64,000 nucleotides of DNA. Origin: an uncultured Allorhizobium sp. (lineage in GTDB: Bacteria > Pseudomonadota > Alphaproteobacteria > Rhizobiales > Rhizobiaceae). Position numbers and translations under genes: made by a program. Position 1 is the stretch's first letter. Each line of letters opens with the position of its first letter. The stretch lies in assembly GCA_958439205.1 (NCBI GenBank), contig OY288189.1:1089001-1153000 (forward strand). The letters are read 5' to 3'. Positions 34,222 through 43,356 of this stretch are shown one piece after another. A model generated the notes under the pieces. The model saw only the letters and a list, made by a program, of their open reading frames with translations, was not told the DNA's origin and made no database searches.

Positions 34222-35216
34222 TCGGTCTTCCGGGCCGCCTCGGCGAGCAGGCGCACATAGTCCGGCAGAACCCAGGTGACCGACAGGGGCGTGGGATTGG
34301 CAGCGGTGCCGACCGGATCGCGCCCCAGGAGGACAATGGCCTCCCGGCGGACGGCCGGCATGTGGGCTAAGAGCGGATTAGCCTTCATCGCCTCAAGCAG
34401 GGTTCGATCACCATAGGTGACCAGAATGTCGACATCGTCGAAATCGTCGACGCGCTCCGCGCTGATCGAGCCGGCAAAGCTGCCTGTCGACGAGGCGTGG
34501 GTCACACTCTTCGGCATGGCAAGGCCAAGGTCCTGAAAGAAGCGGACGCGGGTGTCCTGGGTGGTGTAGAAATTGACGAGGCTGAGGTCGCTCGCATCGA
34601 GATGCGTGACGAACATGGCCGTCTTTCCCTTGAGTTCGGGATATTTCGCCACTTCGGCAGCGATTTCGCCTTCGATGTTTGTGATCAAGGCCTCGCCTTC
34701 GCCGCTCATGCCAAGGCCAGCGCTGTTCATGCGGATCGTCTCGCGCCAGTCCGTCGACCAAGGGGCTTGCGGGTAGGCGACAACCGGCGCGATCTGGCTG
34801 AGGGTGTCATATTCGGCTTGGCTCAGGCCGGAATAGGCGGCGAGGATGACATCCGGCTCCGTGACCGCAACCGCCTCGAAATCTATGCCATCGCCTTCGT
34901 CGAATAGAGCCGGTGTCTCGGCCCCAAGTTCCTTCAGGCGTTCTGCGACCCAGGGCAGGACACCGTCACCATCGTCATCGCCGAAATTGGCGGCCGCCAT
35001 GCCCACGGGCACAATGCCGAGCGCAAGCGGCACCTCGTGGTTGGCCCAGGCGACGGTCGCCACACGGACCGGCTTCTCGCTGATGACGGTGGTCCCGAAG
35101 GCGTGTGTGATTTCGACCGGAAAGGCTGGCTTGTCCTCGGCCGAGGCCGGGATGCCCATCAGGCCCTGGAGAAGCAGGATTGGCAGGAGGGTGAGTTGGC
35201 GCGCGCTGATCCGCAT
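34218..35216 (-). CDS. Periplasmic ferric-siderophore-binding protein (FecB/FhuD family)
   Basis: A 332-residue type III (helical-backbone) binding protein with a signal peptide (cleavage near ASA-EDK). It includes VAWANHEVPLALGIVPVGM and DVDILVTYGDR, characteristic of Fe-siderophore binding proteins. It is first in the operon, and GAGGGAG precedes the ATG. A TGA-N9-TCA box resembling RirA/iron-responsive operators lies about 30-45 bases upstream. The siderophore is not evident. A hydroxamate or citrate type is possible. Confidence 0.88.
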   Translation of the reverse strand: MRISARQLTLLPILLLQGLMGIPASAEDKPAFPVEITHAFGTTVISEKPVRVATVAWANHEVPLALGIVPVGMAAANFGDDDGDGVLPWVAERLKELGAETPALFDEGDGIDFEAVAVTEPDVILAAYSGLSQAEYDTLSQIAPVVAYPQAPWSTDWRETIRMNSAGLGMSGEGEALITNIEGEIAAEVAKYPELKGKTAMFVTHLDASDLSLVNFYTTQDTRVRFFQDLGLAMPKSVTHASSTGSFAGSISAERVDDFDDVDILVTYGDRTLLEAMKANPLLAHMPAVRREAIVLLGRDPVGTAANPTPLSVTWVLPDYVRLLAEAARKTE

Positions 35217-35244
35217 GGGACGGCTCCCTCTATCGTCTAAAACT

Positions 35245-35259
35245 TGAACGTCCGTCTCA
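35245..35259. promoter_or_regulatory. Candidate iron-responsive (RirA-type) operator
   Basis: TGA-ACGTCCGTC-TCA matches the TGA-N9-TCA iron-responsive operator described for RirA in rhizobia. It lies in the 270-base gap between the divergent binding-protein operon and the TonB receptor gene. Short boxes occur by chance, so this is tentative. Confidence 0.45.
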
Positions 35260-35486
35260 GCTTCAAGCTAGAACGTCAAGCGCCAAGATGCGCGCTCTCA
35301 CCCGAGCCCTTGGATTTTCCGGGGAATCCTACAAAGGCGCAAAAACTACAATACTGGATTTGAATTCTCCAGTTAAAGGGGGCAAACCGGATTGTACGGA
35401 TACGATTGCGCGCTGGAGGGAGCCGATCGACATCGAGGTGAATGGACAGCCGGTTGATCAGTGGGACACATTTATTGGAAAGAAAC

Positions 35487-37646
35487 ATGGTCACGACCAA
35501 GATAACCGGTTCCGGCGCAAAGGCTTCCATCCGCTATCGCACGGCGATCCTCCTCGGCTGCACCGCGCTTGTCGCGTTTGCGCCTATCCGGTCTCAGGCG
35601 CAGGATACAGAGGCCGATGCGGGCTCTACCGTGCTGCAGACGATTACGGTGGAAGGCGCCGGCAAGGCTGACGACGACTCGAAGACGATTGTTGCGAACG
35701 AGACGACTGCCGTCGGCAAGATGCCAGGCGAGATACTGACCACGCCTGCGACCGTTTCCGTCATCACGTCGAAGGAGCTCGAGCAGCGCGCAGCCGATAC
35801 CGTCGAGAAGGCCGTGCAGTATACGGCCGGCGTCGTGACCGACTATTACGGCTCGGACGATCGCTTCGACTACGTCAAGATCCGTGGTTTTACACCTTTC
35901 ACCTATCGTGACGGGCTCATGGTCGGCAGAACATGGAGTGGCTTGAAGGAAGAGCCTTACGCCTTCGAGCGGCTCGACGTGCTGAAGGGGGCCAATTCCA
36001 CAGGTTACGGCGTGTCGGATCCGGGCGGCGCCATCAACTACGTCACCAAGACGCCGCGCAGCGAGCGCTTCGGCGAGGTGTATGCGACCACCGGGTCGTT
36101 CGCACATAAGGAAACTGGCGTTGATTTCGGCGATAACCTGACGGAAGACGGGACGCTCTCCTATCGCCTGACGGGCAAGGTCCAGCGCGCCGATGGCGAG
36201 TATGATTTCTCGGAGAACGACGAGAATTTCATCATGGGTGGCCTAACCTGGCGTCCGACCGACATGACCAGCCTGAGCTTCGTGTTCGATCATCTGGATC
36301 GCAACGCGACCCCGAGCGGTGGGGGGCATCCGCGCTTCACCGATTTCGACCGCGACCGCTTCTTTGGAGAGCCGGGCTTCAATTATGACAATACGAACCG
36401 GAATACCTACAGTGTCATGTTCGATCATGACTTCGGGAACGGTCTGACACTCGGGTCGAATGCACGCTATTCCAAGGCGAGCAATGCGTTCGGCTTTGCC
36501 TATATCTATGACAGCTCTGGGGCCTCGGATTCGTCCGATACGACCGCGGATCGCATCTTCTTCGCCGGCGACGGTGGAACCGAGCAGTTCATGATCGATG
36601 CCCATTTGCTCTATGAGGCAAACTTCGATCAGGTCGAGAGCAAAACGCTTGTCGGCGTGGACTACAACAGCATCAACTCCAGCACCAATAACTCTGCTCT
36701 CTACCCAGCCATCTGGGGTGGGACTGCGCCGGGTATTGATTGGCAAAACCCGGTTTATGGTGCTTCGGCATCCCTCAACCCGACTGTGAGCCGCACCAAC
36801 GACCAGTCGACCAAGGCGATTTATCTTCAACAGGATCTGATCTTCTCCGACCGGCTGACTGCGAGCGTTGGCCTGCGGAATGACTGGTTGGATCTGGAAG
36901 AGACGAACCGTCTGACGAGCAGCACATCCAGCGCCACCTATAGCGAGATGAGCAAGCGGGTCGGGCTGAGCTACAAGGTGACGGAAGAGCTGGCGGCCTA
37001 TGTCAGCTATGCCGAATCCGTCGCCCCTCCGAGCACCGGCAATGAGCCGACCTATGGCAAACAGTATGAAGCTGGGATCAAGTACCGGCCGGATGCCTTC
37101 CCGGCGCTGTTCACCGCGTCTGTCTATGATCTCACGCTCGAAAACATCACGACCAGAGAAGCACCCCTCTATTTGGAGGCTACGGTCGACAAGATCCGCC
37201 ACCGCGGTCTGGATCTTGAAGCCAAGATGGAACTGACGCCCAGCATCGAGCTGATCGCCGCCTATGGTTACATCGACTCGAACATCGTCGACACCAGCAC
37301 GGCATCGGGTTCTGTCGACGGCAATCGCTTTGCGCAGGTTCCAAAGCACACGGCTTCACTCTGGGGAACCTACACTCTCGAGGGAGACGGCGAGCGTGGC
37401 GACATGACCTTCGGTGCCGGCGCGCGCTTCATCGGCTCCTACTATTTCGACAACGCCAACACCCGCAAGTCGGACGATGCAGTGATCTTTGATGCGGCCT
37501 TCAGCTACAACATCAAGGAGAACACGACATTCCAGCTGAATGTCAGCAACCTGTTCGACGAGAAGCACATCGCCAACGATGACGGCGGGGCTTACTACTA
37601 CAACCCCGGTCGCGCGATCTACGCGACGATCCGCCAGACCTGGTAA
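35487..37646 (+). CDS. TonB-dependent siderophore receptor
   Basis: A 719-residue outer-membrane receptor. A signal peptide (about 1-38) is followed by a TonB box QTITVEG (51-57), a plug domain (TPATVSVITSKELEQRAADT onwards, with KIRGF) and a 22-strand barrel ending ATIRQTW with a terminal Trp. The plug resembles ferrichrome/ferrioxamine-type (FhuA/FoxA) receptors. GGAAAG precedes the ATG at 35487. It is divergent from the matching ABC importer operon and converges with an AraC regulator, forming a complete uptake route. Confidence 0.9.
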   Translation: MVTTKITGSGAKASIRYRTAILLGCTALVAFAPIRSQAQDTEADAGSTVLQTITVEGAGKADDDSKTIVANETTAVGKMPGEILTTPATVSVITSKELEQRAADTVEKAVQYTAGVVTDYYGSDDRFDYVKIRGFTPFTYRDGLMVGRTWSGLKEEPYAFERLDVLKGANSTGYGVSDPGGAINYVTKTPRSERFGEVYATTGSFAHKETGVDFGDNLTEDGTLSYRLTGKVQRADGEYDFSENDENFIMGGLTWRPTDMTSLSFVFDHLDRNATPSGGGHPRFTDFDRDRFFGEPGFNYDNTNRNTYSVMFDHDFGNGLTLGSNARYSKASNAFGFAYIYDSSGASDSSDTTADRIFFAGDGGTEQFMIDAHLLYEANFDQVESKTLVGVDYNSINSSTNNSALYPAIWGGTAPGIDWQNPVYGASASLNPTVSRTNDQSTKAIYLQQDLIFSDRLTASVGLRNDWLDLEETNRLTSSTSSATYSEMSKRVGLSYKVTEELAAYVSYAESVAPPSTGNEPTYGKQYEAGIKYRPDAFPALFTASVYDLTLENITTREAPLYLEATVDKIRHRGLDLEAKMELTPSIELIAAYGYIDSNIVDTSTASGSVDGNRFAQVPKHTASLWGTYTLEGDGERGDMTFGAGARFIGSYYFDNANTRKSDDAVIFDAAFSYNIKENTTFQLNVSNLFDEKHIANDDGGAYYYNPGRAIYATIRQTW

Positions 37647-37688
37647 GCTCAAAGCGCTCGGTCGGATCCGATCCGGCCGGGCGCTTCG

Positions 37689-38570
37689 TCAACCGCGGTC
37701 GCGGCGCTTGCGCCAGGCGGCCGGCGTGTCGCCGGTGAACTGGCGGAAGACCTTGGTGAAATGGGCCTGGTCCGCAAAGCCGTATTGCGCGGCGATCTCG
37801 GCGATGCTGAGCGCCTCGTCATCCAGAAGCTGCCGGGCTGCTTCGATCCGGCGTGACAATTGCCATTGAAGCGGTGTCTTGCTGGTTGTCTGACGAAAGA
37901 CGGTGGCGAACCAGCTTTCGGACAAACCGACCAAGGCTGCCATCTCAGACACACTCAGCCGTTGTTCGCCGTTGACAGAGAAATGCGCCGAAAGGCGGTT
38001 CATCTGCGCCTGGGTCAATCGGCCCGTTTGTGCCGCGCTTTCGCTTGCATCGGCCGTCATGTCCATGAGTCCGGTCACGATGCTGCCGATCAGGTTTTCG
38101 GCGAAAGCCGGATGGCGTGTTGCGGTCGACAATTCGTCCGCAACGAGACTGCCAAGCGTTGCGACTGGTCCCGGATCCTGCAGTTCGACGGACTGGCGCA
38201 AAGCCGTGCGGGCCGCCGAACTGCCGAGTGCCGGTGCCAGAAAACGCATCAGGCGATCCTGATGCAGATGCAGGTCGAGATGGCGGAAGCGATGTCGCTT
38301 CGTGAACCGCGTCCACATGGGCACGCCTGCCGGAACGTAGATTGCGCGGCACAAACCACGACCGCCCCGCCCGAGATCGACTTCCCGGTCAGCAACCTTG
38401 ATCTGCTCGGAAACATCACTGAAAAACAGCATGATGCGCGGATCCGGAGAGAGGTAGTAGCCACTCGCGCCGGCATGTCCCTCCGCATCCCAATGGACGC
38501 CGACAATGCCGTCCAGGGATCGCCATCGTGCCGGCACCAGCGCATGGATGCCGTTGATCTCGGTCTGCAT
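37689..38570 (-). CDS. AraC-family regulator of the siderophore locus
   Basis: A 293-residue regulator with an N-terminal sensory region and a C-terminal AraC double helix-turn-helix (about 190-290: LSVSEMAALVGLSESWFATV and AEIAAQYGFADQAHFTKVF). It resembles PchR-type siderophore-responsive activators. The frame is open to 38675 (TTG) with an ATG at 38651, but the residues before 38570 look untranslated. No clear ribosome-binding site supports any start, so the N-terminus is uncertain. Confidence 0.8.
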   Translation of the reverse strand: MQTEINGIHALVPARWRSLDGIVGVHWDAEGHAGASGYYLSPDPRIMLFFSDVSEQIKVADREVDLGRGGRGLCRAIYVPAGVPMWTRFTKRHRFRHLDLHLHQDRLMRFLAPALGSSAARTALRQSVELQDPGPVATLGSLVADELSTATRHPAFAENLIGSIVTGLMDMTADASESAAQTGRLTQAQMNRLSAHFSVNGEQRLSVSEMAALVGLSESWFATVFRQTTSKTPLQWQLSRRIEAARQLLDDEALSIAEIAAQYGFADQAHFTKVFRQFTGDTPAAWRKRRDRG

Positions 38571-38839
38571 GGAGTGAAGAAAGGTCAAGGTTTTGGGTCC
38601 TGCGCTCGTTGGTCTGCGGACAGGTTTGCTCGTTTGCGACGCCGGCACCATTGGGCAGAACGGTCGCCGCGTCAAGAAAGATGATCGCTTGTGTCAGGTT
38701 AACACCTCCACGGATGCGTCTTTCGAGAGAGGTTCGCGTCATCGTGCCGAGGTTGTGCGCAACAAGAAAACTTGATACGCGCGTTCATCTTTGGTCCTTC
38801 GGTTTTTGAGGACTAGGCCGAAACAAGCTCTGGTGCCCC

Positions 38840-41593
38840 ATGTCCATTCTGCGTTTTTTATCCGTTTTGCCTCTGCTCCTCGTGTGTGGCGTCTGCTTCG
38901 CCGCCGAGGCCCAGTGGGATCCGCGGCTGAGGACGGGGCAGCTTCCCAACGGCCTGACCTATGTGCTGCATGACAGTGGCCGGGATTCTGACCCCTTCAA
39001 TATCCGGCTGATCGTGCATGCCGGCTCCATCGATGAGGATCGGCCGAGTGGGGTCGCGCATATTCTGGAGCACATGGTTTTCCAGACTAATCATGCCTAT
39101 GGCCGGAGCATGCATCTGCACTTCCAGGATCTCGGCTGGCGTACGGGGCTGCAGATCAATGCCGTGACGCGCGAGACTGAAACACAGTTCATGGTGCGGA
39201 CCCGCCCCAACGATGCGCTCGATCTCCAGCAATCGGTCGACCTGGTGGCCAACCTCGTCTTTCAGCCGGCATTTTTGGCCGACGACTGGGAGAAGGAACG
39301 GTTCGTCATTCTCGAAGAATTGCGCCAGACGGAAAGCCTTGTTGATCGCCTCAGCCGACAGAAGAAAGCGGCGCTGCGACCGCTCTCCCGTTTTGTCGGG
39401 CGGGCGCCGATCGGCACGCGTGCGGGCATCGAGGCTGTGACGATTTCAGACATCCAGGCCTTTCATGATCGCTTCTATCGGGCCTCGAACATGACCCTGA
39501 TCATCTCCGGCCGCATCGACCAGGACGCGACCGAGGGTTTCATCAGGCAGTCGTTCGGCCAGGCGCCATCGCTGCCCGCCCCGGGCCGGGACTATCGCAT
39601 TCTGCCGCTCAAGGATGGTCTGAACGTCGCCCTGGTGCAGGAACCGGGCGGAACAAGCTCCCAGGTGACCTATGCGTTTCGAATGGCCATGCCGCCGCGC
39701 CGCAGCGAGGAAGGTCAACGCGCTTATCTGCACAAGTATATTCTGAACCAGGTGTTGCGAAGCGCCATTCGGCGGCTGGAACCTCACTACACGTCACGCG
39801 TCGAAAGCGTTTCGGCAGTCATGCAGGAACCGACAGAAGAGCGTCTTATCCTCGCCTTCAATGCCCGCTCGCTTGATCATGATCGCGCAAAGAGCGTGCT
39901 CCTCGATCTCGTCGAGCGCATTCGCCGGGATGGGGTATCCCGCGACGATTTCGAACAGGCAATGCGGGATGCAAGGCGGATCAACGGCAACAATCCGGAG
40001 GCTGCCGGAGGGCGGACCTTTGCCGACTGGGAAGACCGCATTGCGAGCGCCGTGCTTATGGGTTCAGTCCTTGATGACCCCAAGGCGAAGCAGGCGCGAA
40101 CCGGGGCGCTTCTTGACGAGATCACCTTCGAGAAGATCAATGCCGATCTTCAAGCCTATCTCGCCAGCCCAGACCAGGTGATGTTCTATCAGGTGCCTGG
40201 CGCTCATCGCGCCGAGTTGCCGGACGCGGCCGCTCTGGTCACCGAGCGTGAGGCGTTGAAGGCCGTGGCCGTCTTGCCGAAGCTGGACCAAGCGCCCGCT
40301 CCAGCAGAGGTCGCCGAGTTGCCGATCTGGCCTTTCGACGCTCTCATCCCTGATACCGGACGTGTTGTCTGGGAAGCCCAACAAGTGGCGCCTGAGGTGA
40401 CGGAGTGGACCTTGTCGAATGGTGATCGGGTGGTTTGGCTGGCGCGCCCGACGTCGGACGGGCGCCTTTACATCTCCGGGCAGGCGGCACCCGGTTACAT
40501 GAACGGGCAGATCGACAACCGCGTTTCGCAAGCCGCACTGCAGCTTTACACGCAAAGCGGTCTCGGCTTCTGGAGCGAGGACGAGTGGAGCCGCTGGTCG
40601 GCCGTACGGCCGCAGCACTGGAGCATTGTGCTGCATGATGGCGTGTTGGATGCCGGGATCGTGGTTGCCCCGACAGAGCTGCGCAACGCTCTGCAGGATT
40701 ATGCCGCCACGATTGCCTACGGCACCATCCGCGAGGAAGCCGTCGAGGCGTTCCGCGAGGATCTGGAAGCCGGGGGGCAGGCACTGACTGACAACAAGGG
40801 GCAATTGCTCTACGGCCGTGATCACCGGATGCTCGCCAGGCTGGACCCTCAGTCGGTGGAGGCACCGCTTTTGCTTGATGTCGCCAAGGCGCATCTTCGC
40901 CAGCCGGTCACCTGGTTTGTCGTCGGACCCGCGCCCGATGCGGCCGAGCGGCAGGCTTTCGGCGGCATCATCGGTGCCGTTCCGCGTCAGGCAGACCTGA
41001 CCCCGGATCCTGCGCTGCAGCTGCCCGGGCGCCATCATAGCTCTCAGGCCATGTTCGAGGATGAGCGCGCCCGCGTCGAGATCTCCTTCTTTGCGCCCAT
41101 GAACTGGACGCCCGAAGCGAGTTTCATTGTCTCGGCGCTCAACCCGATCGCCCAGCAGGCGCTGAAGAACGAATTGCGCAATGCGCTCGGCGGTGTCTAT
41201 TCGGTGGAATTCGAGGTCAAGGTGGACCCGGATACGAACCGGGCGCTCGGGTCGCTTGCCTTCAACTGCGCCCCGGAGCGGGCAGAGGAACTCACTGCTG
41301 CGGCGCTGCGCGTCTTCGAACGGATGCCGGAGACCGTCCTCGGCACCAATGTCGAGCGGTTGAAGGCCGATATCGGCTTTGCCGAAAAGGCGCGTCTTGA
41401 GGATCCCAATACCTGGGTGAGACGCCTTGCCCTCAGCTATCGGCGCTATGGAAATGCCGGTTATCTCGATCGGATGGACAGCCTCGGTTCGCGTATCACG
41501 GGCAAGATGCTTGCGGCCCATGCGCGACATATCTTCGAGACCGAAAACGTCGCCGTCTTTACCAAGACACCTCTCACTGCCGGTCGTCCCTGA
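38840..41593 (+). CDS. M16 (insulinase/pitrilysin) periplasmic metalloprotease, PqqL/FusC-like
   Basis: A 917-residue zinc protease with a signal peptide (residues 1-24, cleavage near AEA-Q). The inverted zinc motif HILEH (H74, E77, H78) lies in GVAHILEHMVF, and a downstream Glu in ERFVILEEL is the third ligand. The length, about 920 residues with two M16 halves, matches PqqL/FusC rather than short M16B peptidases. It is first in an operon with a FecI-type sigma factor, FecR and an STN-domain TonB receptor. FusC cleaves ferredoxin imported through FusA, so this enzyme may process a protein or peptide imported by the receptor. The substrate is unknown. Confidence 0.9.
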   Translation: MSILRFLSVLPLLLVCGVCFAAEAQWDPRLRTGQLPNGLTYVLHDSGRDSDPFNIRLIVHAGSIDEDRPSGVAHILEHMVFQTNHAYGRSMHLHFQDLGWRTGLQINAVTRETETQFMVRTRPNDALDLQQSVDLVANLVFQPAFLADDWEKERFVILEELRQTESLVDRLSRQKKAALRPLSRFVGRAPIGTRAGIEAVTISDIQAFHDRFYRASNMTLIISGRIDQDATEGFIRQSFGQAPSLPAPGRDYRILPLKDGLNVALVQEPGGTSSQVTYAFRMAMPPRRSEEGQRAYLHKYILNQVLRSAIRRLEPHYTSRVESVSAVMQEPTEERLILAFNARSLDHDRAKSVLLDLVERIRRDGVSRDDFEQAMRDARRINGNNPEAAGGRTFADWEDRIASAVLMGSVLDDPKAKQARTGALLDEITFEKINADLQAYLASPDQVMFYQVPGAHRAELPDAAALVTEREALKAVAVLPKLDQAPAPAEVAELPIWPFDALIPDTGRVVWEAQQVAPEVTEWTLSNGDRVVWLARPTSDGRLYISGQAAPGYMNGQIDNRVSQAALQLYTQSGLGFWSEDEWSRWSAVRPQHWSIVLHDGVLDAGIVVAPTELRNALQDYAATIAYGTIREEAVEAFREDLEAGGQALTDNKGQLLYGRDHRMLARLDPQSVEAPLLLDVAKAHLRQPVTWFVVGPAPDAAERQAFGGIIGAVPRQADLTPDPALQLPGRHHSSQAMFEDERARVEISFFAPMNWTPEASFIVSALNPIAQQALKNELRNALGGVYSVEFEVKVDPDTNRALGSLAFNCAPERAEELTAAALRVFERMPETVLGTNVERLKADIGFAEKARLEDPNTWVRRLALSYRRYGNAGYLDRMDSLGSRITGKMLAAHARHIFETENVAVFTKTPLTAGRP

Positions 41594-41619
41594 CGAAAGC
41601 GCGGGCCTGAAGGGCTGAA

Positions 41620-42141
41620 ATGGGCACCGAGACCGAGCATCTGGACCGTGTTTTCCTCACCATGAGGCCGGATCTCTACCGGAAGATCCTCGGCATCGTG
41701 CGCAACAGCGCCGAGGCGGAGGAACTGACGCAGGATGCTTATCTCAGGGTGCGGCGGTCGCTTGATCGTGCCATTCCGGGCAATCTCGAAGGCTTTCTCT
41801 GGCAGACGGCTCGCAATCTTGCGCTAGACCATGTGCGCCGCAGAAAGGTGCGGTCTGCGCATGAAGACGAGAATTTCGACGGTGGCCAGGCGCATGCGGT
41901 TGCCGACCCTCAGCCCTCGATCGAGGAGCAGGCGATCGGCAAGGATCTCGTGCGCGCCTTCAATCGCGCGCTGCTCGGCCTGCCGCCCCGTGCCCGATCC
42001 GTGTGGTGCCTGAGCCGTCTCCAGGGTCTGTCCTATCCGGAAATCGCCCAGAGGCTCGGCGTATCACCCAACACCGTGTTCAACGACATGAAGCTTGCCA
42101 TGGCCGTGCTGCTCGAGGTTCGGGAGAGGCTCGATCGATGA
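41620..42141 (+). CDS. ECF sigma factor, FecI type
   Basis: A 173-residue sigma-70 family factor with region 2 (AEELTQDAYLRVRRSL, with DHVRRRK) and region 4 (LSYPEIAQRLGVSPNTVFND). It follows the protease gene by 26 bases and precedes fecR, so it is probably released by the FecR-like protein when the TonB receptor binds its ligand. It would then drive this operon. No promoter matching the FecI class was identified with confidence. Confidence 0.9.
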   Translation: MGTETEHLDRVFLTMRPDLYRKILGIVRNSAEAEELTQDAYLRVRRSLDRAIPGNLEGFLWQTARNLALDHVRRRKVRSAHEDENFDGGQAHAVADPQPSIEEQAIGKDLVRAFNRALLGLPPRARSVWCLSRLQGLSYPEIAQRLGVSPNTVFNDMKLAMAVLLEVRERLDR

Positions 42142-42238
42142 GTTGGTGGCGGACGAAGGACGATAACCTGAAATTTTGGGATGTGACGCCGGTTGAAACG
42201 TCATTTACCCCGGGAGCACGCGCATGCGGAGGATGGCC

Positions 42239-43240
42239 ATGGTGACAAGACGGGGGGAGGAAGGCGTGGCGGAATTTCGGCATGCTGATCCAGCCATGGA
42301 TCAGGCGCTTGAGTGGTTCTTGAGATTGCAGGCCGGGGAGGGCGACCGCCGCTCATTCGATGCATGGCTCGCAGGACGCGCCGAACATCGTGACGCTTAT
42401 GATCGTGTCCGGAAGCTCTGGAACTGTCCCGAGCTTTCGGTCGCAACAGCGCAACTGCCGCAAACACCAGTTATTTCCAATTCGCGGCCATCCGTCGTTC
42501 GCATCGCGCAGCGTGTCGTCATTCGCTTCGGGGCGCCGCTTGCGCTTGCCGCGACTGTGCTCGGCGCGGCTGTTCTGGTCGAAGTGTCGCCCGACTGGAT
42601 GGCGCGATGGACGGCAGACTATCAGACGGCTGCTGGCGAGATCCGGCATGTCGATCTGCCGGACGGTTCGCGCATGCAGTTGAACAGCCGGTCGATCGTC
42701 GCACTCGATTTTGACGGGGATCGGCGCGGGGTGCGCTTGCTTGAAGGTGAGGCCTGGTTCGAGGTTGCCCATGATGCGTCGAGACCTTTCACGGTCACGG
42801 CGGGGCATGGGACGGTTCTGGTGACGGGAACAAGCTTCAATGTCGAGCGACTGGACGAGGCCGATGTCGTGGTTCTCCGATCTGGACGGATCTCGCTTGG
42901 CCGCCATGGCGATGCGGGACAGGCGCTGGTGCTGAGCCCCGGCGATGCGGCAGAGGTCGATGCTGACGGCGTATCCCGCTTGTCCGAAGCGGCGCTGGAT
43001 GATCGGCTGGCCTGGCGAGACGGCTGGGTGCTGCTCGCAGGCGTTCCGCTGCGCGAGGCACTCTCCAGGATCGGTCGCTACAGCCAGACGCGTATACTGG
43101 CGCTCGGTGGCGAAGCGCTGGAAGTACCGGTGAGCGGCAGCTTCCGGATCGAGGAGGCGGATGCGGCGATCGAGAGCGTTGCCACGGCTGCGGGAGCCAA
43201 ATTCGAACGGCTGCCCGGTGGCTTCATAATCATTCACTAG
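42239..43240 (+). CDS. FecR-type transmembrane anti-sigma regulator
   Basis: A 333-residue inner-membrane regulator. The N-terminal cytoplasmic region (about 1-85) includes DUF4880-like AMDQALEWFLRLQAGEGDRR. A membrane helix (about 90-110, APLALAATVLGAAVLVE) is followed by the periplasmic FecR domain (GSRMQLNSRSIVALDFD) and a C-terminal STN-like part. GGAGG lies 6 bases before the ATG at 42239. An earlier ATG (42224) and a later GTG are alternatives. It would transmit the receptor's signal to the adjacent sigma factor. Confidence 0.88.
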   Translation: MVTRRGEEGVAEFRHADPAMDQALEWFLRLQAGEGDRRSFDAWLAGRAEHRDAYDRVRKLWNCPELSVATAQLPQTPVISNSRPSVVRIAQRVVIRFGAPLALAATVLGAAVLVEVSPDWMARWTADYQTAAGEIRHVDLPDGSRMQLNSRSIVALDFDGDRRGVRLLEGEAWFEVAHDASRPFTVTAGHGTVLVTGTSFNVERLDEADVVVLRSGRISLGRHGDAGQALVLSPGDAAEVDADGVSRLSEAALDDRLAWRDGWVLLAGVPLREALSRIGRYSQTRILALGGEALEVPVSGSFRIEEADAAIESVATAAGAKFERLPGGFIIIH

Positions 43241-43337
43241 TTTCTCAAGTTATTTTTGTGAGATGGGACACGCTCGCCCGTCATCTCCTGCAGAACCGTA
43301 TGGCATGAGGCCTTGCGGTGGGGTGACAACAGGGTGA

Positions 43338-43355
43338 CAGGCCGCTTCAGGCCTG
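43338..43355 (+). promoter_or_regulatory. Hairpin abutting the TonB-receptor start codon
   Basis: CAGGCC (43338-43343), loop GCTTCA, GGCCTG (43350-43355), one base before the ATG at 43357. No Shine-Dalgarno sequence is visible in the usual place. The hairpin could reduce translation of the receptor relative to the sigma and FecR genes. Confidence 0.5.
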
Positions 43356-43356
43356 G

